Assembly: GCA_963680875.1 (NCBI GenBank)
Contig: OY804577.1
Location: forward strand, 150,244,196 to 150,308,195
Source of the DNA: Bathymodiolus brooksi
Lineage: Eukaryota > Mollusca > Bivalvia > Mytilida > Modiolidae
Reading direction: 5' to 3'
Length of the DNA: 64,000 nt
Shown here: piece after piece, positions 40,773 to 54,744 of the stretch
How the letters are laid out: each line of letters begins with the position of its first letter
Position numbering within the stretch: the first letter of the stretch is position 1
The notes under the pieces: model-generated
What the model saw: the letters and a program-made list of their open reading frames with translations, nothing else
Told to the model about the DNA's origin: nothing
The model's database searches: none
Position numbers and translations under genes: made by a program

Positions 40773-43700
40773 AAACATGATGAAGTGATTGTTCCTACTG
40801 TGAATGTCTAACGTCAGACGTACGCCACATACCGGGTCTACATAAACATGATGAAGGGATTGTTCCTACTGTGAATGTCTAACGTTAAACGTATGCCACA
40901 TACCGGGTCTACATAAACCTTATGAAGTAATTGTTCCTACTGTGAATGTCTAACGTCAAACGTATGCCACATACGGGTCTACATAAACATGATGAAGTGA
41001 TTGTTCCTACTGTGAATGTCTAACGTCAAACGTATGCCACATACCGGGTCTACATAAACATGATGAAGTGATTGTTCATACTGTGAATGTCTAACGTCAA
41101 ACATACGCCACATACCGGGTCTACATAAACATGATGAAGGGATTGTTCCTACTGTGAATGTCTAACGTTAAACGTATACCACATACCTGGTCTACATAAA
41201 TATGATGAAGTGATTGTTCCTACTGTGAATGTCTAACGTCAAGCGTATGCCACATACCGGGTCTACATAAACATGATGAAGTGATTGTTCCTACTGTGAA
41301 TGTCTAACGTCAAACGTACGCCACATACCGGGTCTACATAAACATGATGAAGTGATTGTTCCTACTGTGAATGTCTAACGTCAAACGTATGCCACATACC
41401 TGGTCTACATAAACATGATGAAGTAATTGTTCCTACTGTGAATGTCGAACGTCAAACGTATGCCACATACCGGGTCTACATAAACATGATGAAGTAATTG
41501 CTCCTACTGTGAATGTCTAACGTCAAAGGTATGCCACATACCGGGTCTACATAAACATGATGAAGTGATTGTTCCTACTGTGAATGTCTAACGTCAAACG
41601 TACGCCACATACCGGGTCTACATAAACATGATGAAGTGATTGTTCCTACTGTGAATGTCTAACGTTAAACGTATGCCACATACCGGGTCTACATAAACCT
41701 TATGAAGTAATTGTTCCTACTGTGAATGTCTAACGTCAAACGTATGCCACATACCGGGTCTACATAAACATGATGAAGTGATTGTTCCTACTGTGAATGT
41801 CTAACGTCAAACGTACGCCACATACCGGGTCTACATAAACATGATGAAGGGATTGTTCCTACTGTGAATGTCTAACGTTAAACGTATGCCACATACCGGG
41901 TCTACATAAACCTTATGAAGTAATTGTTCCTACTGTGAATGTCTAACGTCAAACGTATGCCACATACGGGTCTACATAAACATGATGAAGTGATTGTTCC
42001 TACTGTGAATGTCTAACGTCAAACGTATGCCACATACCGGGTCTACATAAACATGATGAAGTGATTGTTCATACTGTGAATGTCTAACGTCAAACATACG
42101 CCACATACCGGGTCTACATAAACATGATGAAGGGATTGTTCCTACTGTGAATGTCTAACGTTAAACGTATACCACATACCTGGTCTACATAAATATGATG
42201 AAGTGATTGTTCCTACTGTGAATGTGTAACGTCAAGCGTATGCCACATACCGGGTCTACATAAACATGATGAAGTGATTGTTCCTACTGTGAATGTCTAA
42301 CGTCAAACGTACGCCACATACCGGGTCTACATAAACATGATGAAGTGATTGTTCCTACTGTGAATGTCTAACGTCAAACGTATGCCACATACCTGGTCTA
42401 CATAAACATGATGAAGTAATTGTTCCTACTGTGAATGTCGAACGTCAAACGTATGCCACATACCGGGTCTACATAAACATGATGAAGTGATTGTTCCTAC
42501 TGTGAATGTCTAACGTCAAACGTATGCCACATACCGGGTCTACATAAACATGATGAAGTGATTGTTCATACTGTGAATGTCTAACGTCAAACATACGCCA
42601 CATACCGGGTCTACATAAACATGATGAAGGGATTGTTCCTACTGTGAATGTCTAACGTTAAACGTATACCACATACCTGGTCTACATAAATATGATGAAG
42701 TGATTGTTCCTACTGTGAATGTCTAACGTCAAGCGTATGCCACATACCGGGTCTACATAAACATGATGAAGTGATTGTTCCTACTGTGAATGTCTAACGT
42801 CAAACGTACGCCACATACCGGGTCTACATAAACATGATGAAGTGATTGTTCCTACTGTGAATGTCTAACGTCAAACGTATGCCACATACCTGGTCTACAT
42901 AAACATGATGAAGTAATTGTTCCTACTGTGAATGTCGAACGTCAAACGTATGCCACATACCGGGTCTACATAAACATGATGAAGTAATTGCTCCTACTGT
43001 GAATGTCTAACGTCAAAGGTATGCCACATACCGGGTCTACATAAACATGATGAAGTGATTGTTCCTACTGTGAATGTCTAACGTCAAACGTACGCCACAT
43101 ACCGGGTCTACATAAACATGATGAAGTGATTGTTCCTACTGTGAATGTCTAACGTTAAACGTATGCCACATACCGGGTCTACATAAACCTTATGAAGTAA
43201 TTGTTCCTACTGTGAATGTCTAACGTCAAACGTATGCCACATACCGGGTCTACATAAACATGATGAAGTGATTGTTCCTACTGTGAATGTCTAACGTCAA
43301 ACGTACGCCACATACCGGGTCTACATAAACATGATGAAGGGATTGTTCCTACTGTGAATGTCTAACGTTAAACGTATGCCACATACCGGGTCTACATAAA
43401 CCTTATGAAGTAATTGTTCCTACTGTGAATGTCTAACGTCAAACGAATGCCACATACGGGTCTACATAAACATGATGAAGTGATTGTTCCTACTGTGAAT
43501 GTCTAACGTCAAACGTATGCCACATACCGGGTCTACATAAACATGATGAAGTGATTGTTCATACTGTGAATGTCTAAGGTCAAACATACGCCACATACCG
43601 GGTCTACATAAACATGATGAAGGGATTGTTCCTACTGTGAATGTCTAACGTTAAACGTATACCACATACCTGGTCTACATAAATATGATGAAGTGATTGT

Positions 43701-43966
43701 TCCTACTGTGAATGTCTAACGTCAAGCGTATGCCACATACCGGGTCTACATAAACATGATGAAGTGATTGTTCCTACTGTGAATGTCTAACGTCAAACGT
43801 ACGCCACATACCGGGTCTACATAAACATGATGAAGTGATTGTTCCTACTGTGAATGTCTAACGTCAAACGTATGCCACATACCTGGTCTACATAAACATG
43901 ATGAAGTAATTGTTCCTACTGTGAATGTCGAACGTCAAACGTATGCCACATACCGGGTCTACATAA
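40773..43966 (+). repeat. 55-monomer super-unit, truncated copy S4
   Basis: Markers are in the same register as S3 (offset 4,682): CAGACG 40815, TGTGTAAC 42224, CGAATGCC 43445, TCTAAGG about 43576. The order follows the super-unit up to a type g monomer ending near 43964, where a 7-mer should continue with b c d e. Instead a type q monomer follows, and its head has lost one C (ATAAAATGATG, 43963-43973). The small deletion and the change of order coincide, marking the right breakpoint of this family. Confidence 0.86.
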
Positions 43967-44529
43967 AATGATGAAGTAATTGCTCCTACTGTGAATGTCT
44001 AACGTCAAAGGTATGCCACATACCGGGTCTACATAAACATGATGAAGTGATTGTTCATACTGTGAATGTCTAACGTCAAACGTACGCCACATACCGGGTC
44101 TACATAAACATGATGAAGTGATTGTTCCTACTGTGAATGTCTAACGTTAAACGTATGCCACATACCGGGTCTACATAAACCTTATGAAGTAATTGTTTCT
44201 ACTGTGAATGTCTAACGTCAAACGTATGCCACATACCGGGTCTACATAAACATGATGAAGTGATTGTTTCTACTGTGAATGTCTAACGTCAAACGTACGC
44301 CACATACCGGGTCTACATAAACATGATGAAGGGATTGTTCCTACTGTGAATGTCTAACGTTAAACGTATGCCACATACCGGGTCTACATAAACCTTATGA
44401 AGTAATTGTTCCTACTGTGAATGTCTAACGTCAAACGTATGCCACATACGGGTCTACATAAACATGATGAAGTGATTGTTCCTACTGTGAATGTCTAACG
44501 TCAAACGTATGCCACATACCGGGTCTACA

Positions 44530-47500
44530 TAAACATGATGAAGTGATTGTTCATACTGTGAATGTCTAACGTCAAACATACGCCACATACCGGGTCTACA
44601 TAAACATGATGAAGGGAGTGTTCCTACTGTGAATGTCTAACGTTAAACGTATACCACATACCTGGTCTACATAAATATGATGAAGTGATTGTTCCTACTG
44701 TGAATGTCTAACGTCAAGCGTATGCCACATACCGGGTCTACATAAACATGATGAAGTGATTGTTTCTACTGTGAATGTCTAACGTCAAACGTACGCCACA
44801 TACCGGGTCTACATAAACATGATGAAGTGATTGTTCCTACTGTGAATGTCTAACGTCAAACGTATGCCACATACCTGGTCTACATAAACATGATGAAGTA
44901 ATTGTTCCTACTGTGAATGTCGAACGTCAAACGTATGCCACATACCGGGTCTACATAAACATGATGAAGTAATTGCTCCTACTGTGAATGTCTAACGTCA
45001 AAGGTATGCCACATACCGGGTCTACATAAACATGATGAAGTGATTGTTCCTACTGTGAATGTCGAACGTCAAACGTATGCCACATATCGGGTCTACATAA
45101 ACATGATGAAGTGATTGTTCATACTGTGAATGTCTAACGTCAAACGTACGCCACATACCGGGTCTACATAAACATGATGAAGTGATTGTTCCTACTGTGA
45201 ATGTCTAACGTCAAACGTATGCCACATACCTGGTCTACATAAACATGATGAAGTAATTGTTCCTACTGTGAATGTCTAACGTCAAACGTATGCCACATAC
45301 CGGGTCTACATAAACATGATGAAGTGATTGTTCCTACTGTGAATGTCTAACGTCAAACGTACGCCACATACCGGGTCTACATAAACATGATGAAGTGATT
45401 GTTCCTACTGTGAATGTCTAACGTTAAACGTATGCCACATACCGGGTCTACATAAACCTTATGAAGTAATTGTTCCTACTGTGAATGTCTAACGTCAAAC
45501 GTATGCCACATACCGGGTCTACATAAACATGATGAAGTGATTGTTCCTACTGTGAATGTCTAACGTCAAACGTACGCCACATACCGGGTCTACATAAACA
45601 TGATGAAGGGATTGTTCCTACTGTGAATGTCTAACGTTAAACGTATGCCACATACCGGGTCTACATAAACCTTATGAAGTAATTGTTCCTACTGTGAATG
45701 TCTAACGTCAAACGTATGCCACATACGGGTCTACATAAACATGATGAAGTGATTGTTCCTACTGTGAATGTCTAACGTCAAACGTATGCCACATACCGGG
45801 TCTACATAAACATGATGAAGGGATTGTTCCTACTGTGAATGTCTAACGTTAAACGTATGCCACATACCGGGTCTACATAAACCTTATGAAGTAATTGTTC
45901 CTACTGTGAATGTCTAACGTCAAACGTATGCCACATACGGGTCTACATAAACATGATGAAGTGATTGTTCCTACTGTGAATGTCTAAGGTCAAACGTATG
46001 CCACATACCGGGTCTACATAAACATGATGAAGTGATTGTTCATACTGTGAATGTCTAACGTCAAACATACGCCACATACCGGGCCTACATAAACATGATG
46101 AAGGGAGTGTTCCTACTGTGAATGTCTAACGTTAAACGTATACCACATACCTGTCTACATAAATATGATGAAGTGATTGTTCCTACTGTGAATGTCTAAC
46201 GTCAAGCGTATGCCACATACCGGGTCTACATAAACATGATGAAGTGATTGTTCCTACTGTGAATGTATAACGTCAAACGTACGCCACATACCGGGTCTAC
46301 ATAAACATGATGAAGTGATTGTTCCTACTGTGAATGTCTAACGTCAAACGTATGCCACATACCTGGTCTACATAAACATGATGAAGTAATTGTTCCTACT
46401 GTGAATGTCGAACGTCAAACGTATGCCACATACCGGGTCTACATAAACATGATGAAGTGATTGTTCCTACTGTGAATGTCTAACGTCAAACGTATGCCAC
46501 ATATCGGGTCTACATAAACATGATGAAGTGATTGTTCATACTGTGAATGTCTAACGTCAAACGTACGCCACATACCGGGTCTACATAAACATGATGAAGT
46601 GATTGTTCCTACTGTGAATGTCTAACGTCAAACGTATGCCACATACCTGGTCTACATAAACATGATGAAGTAATTGTTCCTACTGTGAATGTCTAACGTC
46701 AAACGTATGCCACATACCGGGTCTACATAAACATGATGAAGTGATTGTTCCTACTGTGAATGTCTAACGTCAAACGTACGCCACATACCGGGTCTACATA
46801 AACATGATGAAGTGATTGTTCCTACTGTGAATGTCTAACGTTAAACGTATGCCACATACCGGGTCTACATAAACCTTATGAAGTAATTGTTCCTACTGTG
46901 AATGTCTAACGTCAAACGTATGCCACATACCGGGTCTACATAAACATGATGAAGTGATTGTTCCTACTGTGAATGTCTAACGTCAAACGTATGCCACATA
47001 CCGGGTCTACATAAACATGATGAAGTGATTGTTCATACTGTGAATGTCTAACGTCAAACATACGCCACATACCGGGTCTACATAAACATGATGAAGGGAT
47101 TGTTCCTACTGTGAATGTCTAACGTTAAACGTATACCACATACCTGGTCTACATAAATATGATGAAGTGATTGTTCCTACTGTGAATGTCTAACGTCAAG
47201 CGTATGCCACATACCGGGTCTACATAAACATGATGAAGTGATTGTTCCTACTGTGAATGTCTAACGTCAAACGTACGCCACATACCGGGTCTACATAAAC
47301 ATGATGAAGTGATTGTTCCTACTGTGAATGTCTAACGTCAAACGTATGCCACATACCTGGTCTACATAAACATGATGAAGTAATTGTTCCTACTGTGAAT
47401 GTCGAACGTCAAACGTATGCCACATACGGGTCTACATAAACATGATGAAGTGATTGTTCCTACTGTGAATGTCTAAGGTCAAACGTATGCCACATACCGG

Positions 47501-48856
47501 GTCTACATAAACATGATGAAGTGATTGTTCATACTGTGAATGTCTAACGTCAAACATACGCCACATACCGGGCCTACATAAACATGATGAAGGGAGTGTT
47601 CCTACTGTGAATGTCTAACGTTAAACGTATACCACATACCTGGTCTACATAAATATGATGAAGTGATTGTTCCTACTGTGAATGTCTAACGTCAAGCGTA
47701 TGCCACATACCGGGTCTACATAAACATGATGAAGTGATTGTTCCTACTGTGAATGTATAACGTCAAACGTACGCCACATACCGGGTCTACATAAACATGA
47801 TGAAGTGATTGTTCCTGCTGTGAATGTCTAACGTCAAACGTATGCCACATACCTGGTCTACATAAACATGATGAAGTAATTGTTCCTACTGTGAATGTCG
47901 AACGTCAAACGTATGCCACATACCGGGTCTACATAAACATGATGAAGTGATTGTTCCTACTGTGAATGTCTAACGTCAAACGTACGCCACATACCGGGTC
48001 TACATAAACATGATGAAGTGATTGTTCCTACTGTGAATGTCTAACGTCAAACGTATGCCACATACCTGGTCTACATAAACATGATGAAGTAATTGTTCCT
48101 ACTGTGAATGTCTAACGTCAAACGTATGCCACATACCGGGTCTACATAAACATGATGAAGTGATTGTTCCTACTGTGAATGTCTAACGTCAAACGTACGC
48201 CACATACCGGGTCTACATAAACATGATGAAGTGATTGTTCCTACTGTGAATGTCTAACGTTAAACGTATGCCACATACCGGGTCTACATAAACCTTATGA
48301 AGTAATTGTTCCTACTGTGAATGTCTAACGTCAAACGTATGCCACATACCGGGTCTACATAAACATGATGAAGTGATTGTTCCTACTGTGAATGTCTAAC
48401 GTCAAACGTATGCCACATACCGGGTCTACATAAACATGATGAAGTGATTGTTCATACTGTGAATGTCTAACGTCAAACATACGCCACATACCGGGTCTAC
48501 ATAAACATGATGAAGGGATTGTTCCTACTGTGAATGTCTAACGTTAAACGTATACCACATACCTGGTCTACATAAATATGATGAAGTGATTGTTCCTACT
48601 GTGAATGTCTAACGTCAAGCGTATGCCACATACCGGGTCTACATAAACATGATGAAGTGATTGTTCCTACTGTGAATGTCTAACGTCAAACGTACGCCAC
48701 ATACCGGGTCTACATAAACATGATGAAGTGATTGTTCCTACTGTGAATGTCTAACGTCAAACGTATGCCACATACCTGGTCTACATAAACATGATGAAGT
48801 AATTGTTCCTACTGTGAATGTCGAACGTCAAACGTATGCCACATACCGGCTCTACA
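44530..48856 (+). repeat. 61-monomer unit (4,327 bp), copy 1
   Basis: The offset of 4,327 bp is given by CATATCGGG (TATCGG 45085 and 49412), GGGCCT (46081 and 50408; 47570 and 51897), TCCTGCTG (47814 and 52141) and GGCTCT (48848 and 53175). New changes that mark this family first appear here: GGGAGTG (T14G with T17G), GTTTCTAC, TGTATAAC (C36A), CGGGCCT (T65C). Monomer order is otherwise built from the same types a-q as the 14-mer domain, so this family descends from it. Confidence 0.85.
46020..47508 (+). repeat. P block, 21 monomers (1,489 bp)
   Basis: The order is c** d* e a* f g b~ c' f g' a h i b c d e a f gl b*. Here c** carries CGGGCCT, d* GGGAGTG, a* TGTATAAC, b~ TATCGGG, gl a TCGAAC monomer with a 70-bp tail, and b* TCTAAGG. 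This copy and the one at 50347 share a one-base loss in d* (ACCTGTCTAC near 46150 and 50477); later P copies have the full ACCTGG. The 21-monomer length equals that of the earlier 14+7 unit, although the internal order differs. Confidence 0.84.
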
Positions 48857-51835
48857 TAAACATGATGAAGTGATTGTTCATACTGTGAATGTCTAACGTC
48901 AAACATACGCCACATACCGGGTCTACATAAACATGATGAAGGGAGTGTTCCTACTGTGAATGTCTAACGTTAAACGTATACCACATACCTGGTCTACATA
49001 AATATGATGAAGTGATTGTTCCTACTGTGAATGTCTAACGTCAAGCGTATGCCACATACCGGGTCTACATAAACATGATGAAGTGATTGTTTCTACTGTG
49101 AATGTCTAACGTCAAACGTACGCCACATACCGGGTCTACATAAACATGATGAAGTGATTGTTCCTACTGTGAATGTCTAACGTCAAACGTATGCCACATA
49201 CCTGGTCTACATAAACATGATGAAGTAATTGTTCCTACTGTGAATGTCGAACGTCAAACGTATGCCACATACCGGGTCTACATAAACATGATGAAGTAAT
49301 TGCTCCTACTGTGAATGTCTAACGTCAAAGGTATGCCACATACCGGGTCTACATAAACATGATGAAGTGATTGTTCCTACTGTGAATGTCGAACGTCAAA
49401 CGTATGCCACATATCGGGTCTACATAAACATGATGAAGTGATTGTTCATACTGTGAATGTCTAACGTCAAACGTACGCCACATACCGGGTCTACATAAAC
49501 ATGATGAAGTGATTGTTCCTACTGTGAATGTCTAACGTCAAACGTATGCCACATACCTGGTCTACATAAACATGATGAAGTAATTGTTCCTACTGTGAAT
49601 GTCTAACGTCAAACGTATGCCACATACCGGGTCTACATAAACATGATGAAGTGATTGTTCCTACTGTGAATGTCTAACGTCAAACGTACGCCACATACCG
49701 GGTCTACATAAACATGATGAAGTGATTGTTCCTACTGTGAATGTCTAACGTTAAACGTATGCCACATACCGGGTCTACATAAACCTTATGAAGTAATTGT
49801 TCCTACTGTGAATGTCTAACGTCAAACGTATGCCACATACCGGGTCTACATAAACATGATGAAGTGATTGTTCCTACTGTGAATGTCTAACGTCAAACGT
49901 ACGCCACATACCGGGTCTACATAAACATGATGAAGGGATTGTTCCTACTGTGAATGTCTAACGTTAAACGTATGCCACATACCGGGTCTACATAAACCTT
50001 ATGAAGTAATTGTTCCTACTGTGAATGTCTAACGTCAAACGTATGCCACATACGGGTCTACATAAACATGATGAAGTGATTGTTCCTACTGTGAATGTCT
50101 AACGTCAAACGTATGCCACATACCGGGTCTACATAAACATGATGAAGGGATTGTTCCTACTGTGAATGTCTAACGTTAAACGTATGCCACATACCGGGTC
50201 TACATAAACCTTATGAAGTAATTGTTCCTACTGTGAATGTCTAACGTCAAACGTATGCCACATACGGGTCTACATAAACATGATGAAGTGATTGTTCCTA
50301 CTGTGAATGTCTAAGGTCAAACGTATGCCACATACCGGGTCTACATAAACATGATGAAGTGATTGTTCATACTGTGAATGTCTAACGTCAAACATACGCC
50401 ACATACCGGGCCTACATAAACATGATGAAGGGAGTGTTCCTACTGTGAATGTCTAACGTTAAACGTATACCACATACCTGTCTACATAAATATGATGAAG
50501 TGATTGTTCCTACTGTGAATGTCTAACGTCAAGCGTATGCCACATACCGGGTCTACATAAACATGATGAAGTGATTGTTCCTACTGTGAATGTATAACGT
50601 CAAACGTACGCCACATACCGGGTCTACATAAACATGATGAAGTGATTGTTCCTACTGTGAATGTCTAACGTCAAACGTATGCCACATACCTGGTCTACAT
50701 AAACATGATGAAGTAATTGTTCCTACTGTGAATGTCGAACGTCAAACGTATGCCACATACCGGGTCTACATAAACATGATGAAGTGATTGTTCCTACTGT
50801 GAATGTCTAACGTCAAACGTATGCCACATATCGGGTCTACATAAACATGATGAAGTGATTGTTCATACTGTGAATGTCTAACGTCAAACGTACGCCACAT
50901 ACCGGGTCTACATAAACATGATGAAGTGATTGTTCCTACTGTGAATGTCTAACGTCAAACGTATGCCACATACCTGGTCTACATAAACATGATGAAGTAA
51001 TTGTTCCTACTGTGAATGTCTAACGTCAAACGTATGCCACATACCGGGTCTACATAAACATGATGAAGTGATTGTTCCTACTGTGAATGTCTAACGTCAA
51101 ACGTACGCCACATACCGGGTCTACATAAACATGATGAAGTGATTGTTCCTACTGTGAATGTCTAACGTTAAACGTATGCCACATACCGGGTCTACATAAA
51201 CCTTATGAAGTAATTGTTCCTACTGTGAATGTCTAACGTCAAACGTATGCCACATACCGGGTCTACATAAACATGATGAAGTGATTGTTCCTACTGTGAA
51301 TGTCTAACGTCAAACGTATGCCACATACCGGGTCTACATAAACATGATGAAGTGATTGTTCATACTGTGAATGTCTAACGTCAAACATACGCCACATACC
51401 GGGTCTACATAAACATGATGAAGGGATTGTTCCTACTGTGAATGTCTAACGTTAAACGTATACCACATACCTGGTCTACATAAATATGATGAAGTGATTG
51501 TTCCTACTGTGAATGTCTAACGTCAAGCGTATGCCACATACCGGGTCTACATAAACATGATGAAGTGATTGTTCCTACTGTGAATGTCTAACGTCAAACG
51601 TACGCCACATACCGGGTCTACATAAACATGATGAAGTGATTGTTCCTACTGTGAATGTCTAACGTCAAACGTATGCCACATACCTGGTCTACATAAACAT
51701 GATGAAGTAATTGTTCCTACTGTGAATGTCGAACGTCAAACGTATGCCACATACGGGTCTACATAAACATGATGAAGTGATTGTTCCTACTGTGAATGTC
51801 TAAGGTCAAACGTATGCCACATACCGGGTCTACAT
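48857..51835 (+). repeat. 61-monomer unit, start of copy 2
   Basis: This follows 44530-47508 at 4,327 bp offset: first c d* e with a GTTTCTAC monomer, f, g, q, a TCGAAC/TATCGGG monomer (49412), then c' f g' a h i a k l b k l b*. A P block occupies 50347-51835 (1,489 bp, d* again with ACCTGTC). Correspondence with copy 1 continues to about 53175 and then ends. Confidence 0.82.
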
Positions 51836-54744
51836 AAACATGATGAAGTGATTGTTCATACTGTGAATGTCTAACGTCAAACATACGCCACATACCGGGC
51901 CTACATAAACATGATGAAGGGAGTGTTCCTACTGTGAATGTCTAACGTTAAACGTATACCACATACCTGGTCTACATAAATATGATGAAGTGATTGTTCC
52001 TACTGTGAATGTCTAACGTCAAGCGTATGCCACATACCGGGTCTACATAAACATGATGAAGTGATTGTTCCTACTGTGAATGTATAACGTCAAACGTACG
52101 CCACATACCGGGTCTACATAAACATGATGAAGTGATTGTTCCTGCTGTGAATGTCTAACGTCAAACGTATGCCACATACCTGGTCTACATAAACATGATG
52201 AAGTAATTGTTCCTACTGTGAATGTCGAACGTCAAACGTATGCCACATACCGGGTCTACATAAACATGATGAAGTGATTGTTCCTACTGTGAATGTCTAA
52301 CGTCAAACGTACGCCACATACCGGGTCTACATAAACATGATGAAGTGATTGTTCCTACTGTGAATGTCTAACGTCAAACGTATGCCACATACCTGGTCTA
52401 CATAAACATGATGAAGTAATTGTTCCTACTGTGAATGTCTAACGTCAAACGTATGCCACATACCGGGTCTACATAAACATGATGAAGTGATTGTTCCTAC
52501 TGTGAATGTCTAACGTCAAACGTACGCCACATACCGGGTCTACATAAACATGATGAAGTGATTGTTCCTACTGTGAATGTCTAACGTTAAACGTATGCCA
52601 CATACCGGGTCTACATAAACCTTATGAAGTAATTGTTCCTACTGTGAATGTCTAACGTCAAACGTATGCCACATACCGGGTCTACATAAACATGATGAAG
52701 TGATTGTTCCTACTGTGAATGTCTAACGTCAAACGTATGCCACATACCGGGTCTACATAAACATGATGAAGTGATTGTTCATACTGTGAATGTCTAACGT
52801 CAAACATACGCCACATACCGGGTCTACATAAACATGATGAAGGGATTGTTCCTACTGTGAATGTCTAACGTTAAACGTATACCACATACCTGGTCTACAT
52901 AAATATGATGAAGTGATTGTTCCTACTGTGAATGTCTAACGTCAAGCGTATGCCACATACCGGGTCTACATAAACATGATGAAGTGATTGTTCCTACTGT
53001 GAATGTCTAACGTCAAACGTACGCCACATACCGGGTCTACATAAACATGATGAAGTGATTGTTCCTACTGTGAATGTCTAACGTCAAACGTATGCCACAT
53101 ACCTGGTCTACATAAACATGATGAAGTAATTGTTCCTACTGTGAATGTCGAACGTCAAACGTATGCCACATACCGGCTCTACATAAACATGATGAAGTAA
53201 TTGCTCCTACTGTGAATGTCTAACGTCAAAGGTATGCCACATACCGGGTCTACATAAACATGATGAAGTGATTGTTCCTACTGTGAATGTCTAACGTCAA
53301 ACGTACGCCACATACCGGGTCTACATAAACATGATGAAGTGATTGTTCCTACTGTGAATGTCTAACGTTAAACGTATGCCACATACCGGGTCTACATAAA
53401 CCTTATGAAGTAATTGTTCCTACTGTGAATGTCTAACGTCAAACGTATGCCACATACGGGTCTACATAAACATGATGAAGTGATTGTTCCTACTGTGAAT
53501 GTCTAACGTCAAACGTATGCCACATACCGGGTCTACATAAACATGATGAAGGGATTGTTCCTACTGTGAATGTATAACGTCAAACGTATGCCACATACCT
53601 GGTCTACATAAACATGATGAAGTAATTGTTCCTACTGTGAATGTCGAACGTCAAACGTATGCCACATACCGGGTCTACATAAACATGATGAAGTGATTGT
53701 TCCTACTGTGAATGTCTAACGTCAAACGTATGCCACATATCGGGTCTACATAAACATGATGAAGTGATTGTTCATACTGTGAATGTCTAACGTCAAACGT
53801 ACGCCACATACCGGGTCTACATAAACATGATGAAGTGATTGTTCCTACTGTGAATGTCTAACGTCAAACGTATGCCACATACCTGGTCTACATAAACATG
53901 ATGAAGTAATTGTTCCTACTGTGAATGTCTAACGTCAAACGTATGCCACATACCGGGTCTACATAAACATGATGAAGTGATTGTTCCTACTGTGAATGTC
54001 TAACGTCAAACGTACGCCACATACCGGGTCTACATAAACATGATGAAGTGATTGTTCCTACTGTGAATGTCTAACGTTAAACGTATGCCACATACCGGGT
54101 CTACATAAACCTTATGAAGTAATTGTTCCTACTGTGAATGTCTAACGTCAAACGTATGCCACATACCGGGTCTACATAAACATGATGAAGTGATTGTTCC
54201 TACTGTGAATGTCTAACGTCAAACGTATGCCACATACCGGGTCTACATAAACATGATGAAGTGATTGTTCATACTGTGAATGTCTAACGTCAAACATACG
54301 CCACATACCGGGTCTACATAAACATGATGAAGGGATTGTTCCTACTGTGAATGTCTAACGTTAAACGTATACCACATACCTGGTCTACATAAATATGATG
54401 AAGTGATTGTTCCTACTGTGAATGTCTAACGTCAAGCGTATGCCACATACCGGGTCTACATAAACATGATGAAGTGATTGTTCCTACTGTGAATGTCTAA
54501 CGTCAAACGTACGCCACATACCGGGTCTACATAAACATGATGAAGTGATTGTTCCTACTGTGAATGTCTAACGTCAAACGTATGCCACATACCTGGTCTA
54601 CATAAACATGATGAAGTAATTGTTCCTACTGTGAATGTCGAACGTCAAACGTATGCCACATACGGGTCTACATAAACATGATGAAGTGATTGTTCCTACT
54701 GTGAATGTCTAAGGTCAAACGTATGCCACATACCGGGTCTACAT
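51836..54744 (+). repeat. 41-monomer HOR derivative with junction X (2,909 bp)
   Basis: The order is c** d* e a* f* g a f g' a h i b c d e a f gC q a h l b X g b~ c' f g' a h i b c d e a f gl b*. Here f* has TCCTGCTG (52141) and gC has CGGCTCT (53175). Compared with the 48-mer at 57653-61057, eight monomers (k l b* c** d* e a* f) are replaced by one hybrid, X, at 53539. Two 70-bp members account for 2,909 bp. Confidence 0.87.
53539..53609 (+). repeat. Chimeric monomer X (k head, a* middle, f tail)
   Basis: This monomer has the GGGATT head of type k, the TGTATAAC middle of a*, and the ATGCC plus CCTGG tail of f. In the rest of the window GGGATT is coupled to C43T, but here position 43 is C. 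In the undeleted 48-mer, k and f are eight monomers apart with a* next to f. X is therefore the product of an exchange that removed seven monomers, with crossover between local positions 18 and 36 and a second switch between 43 and 51. Confidence 0.84.
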
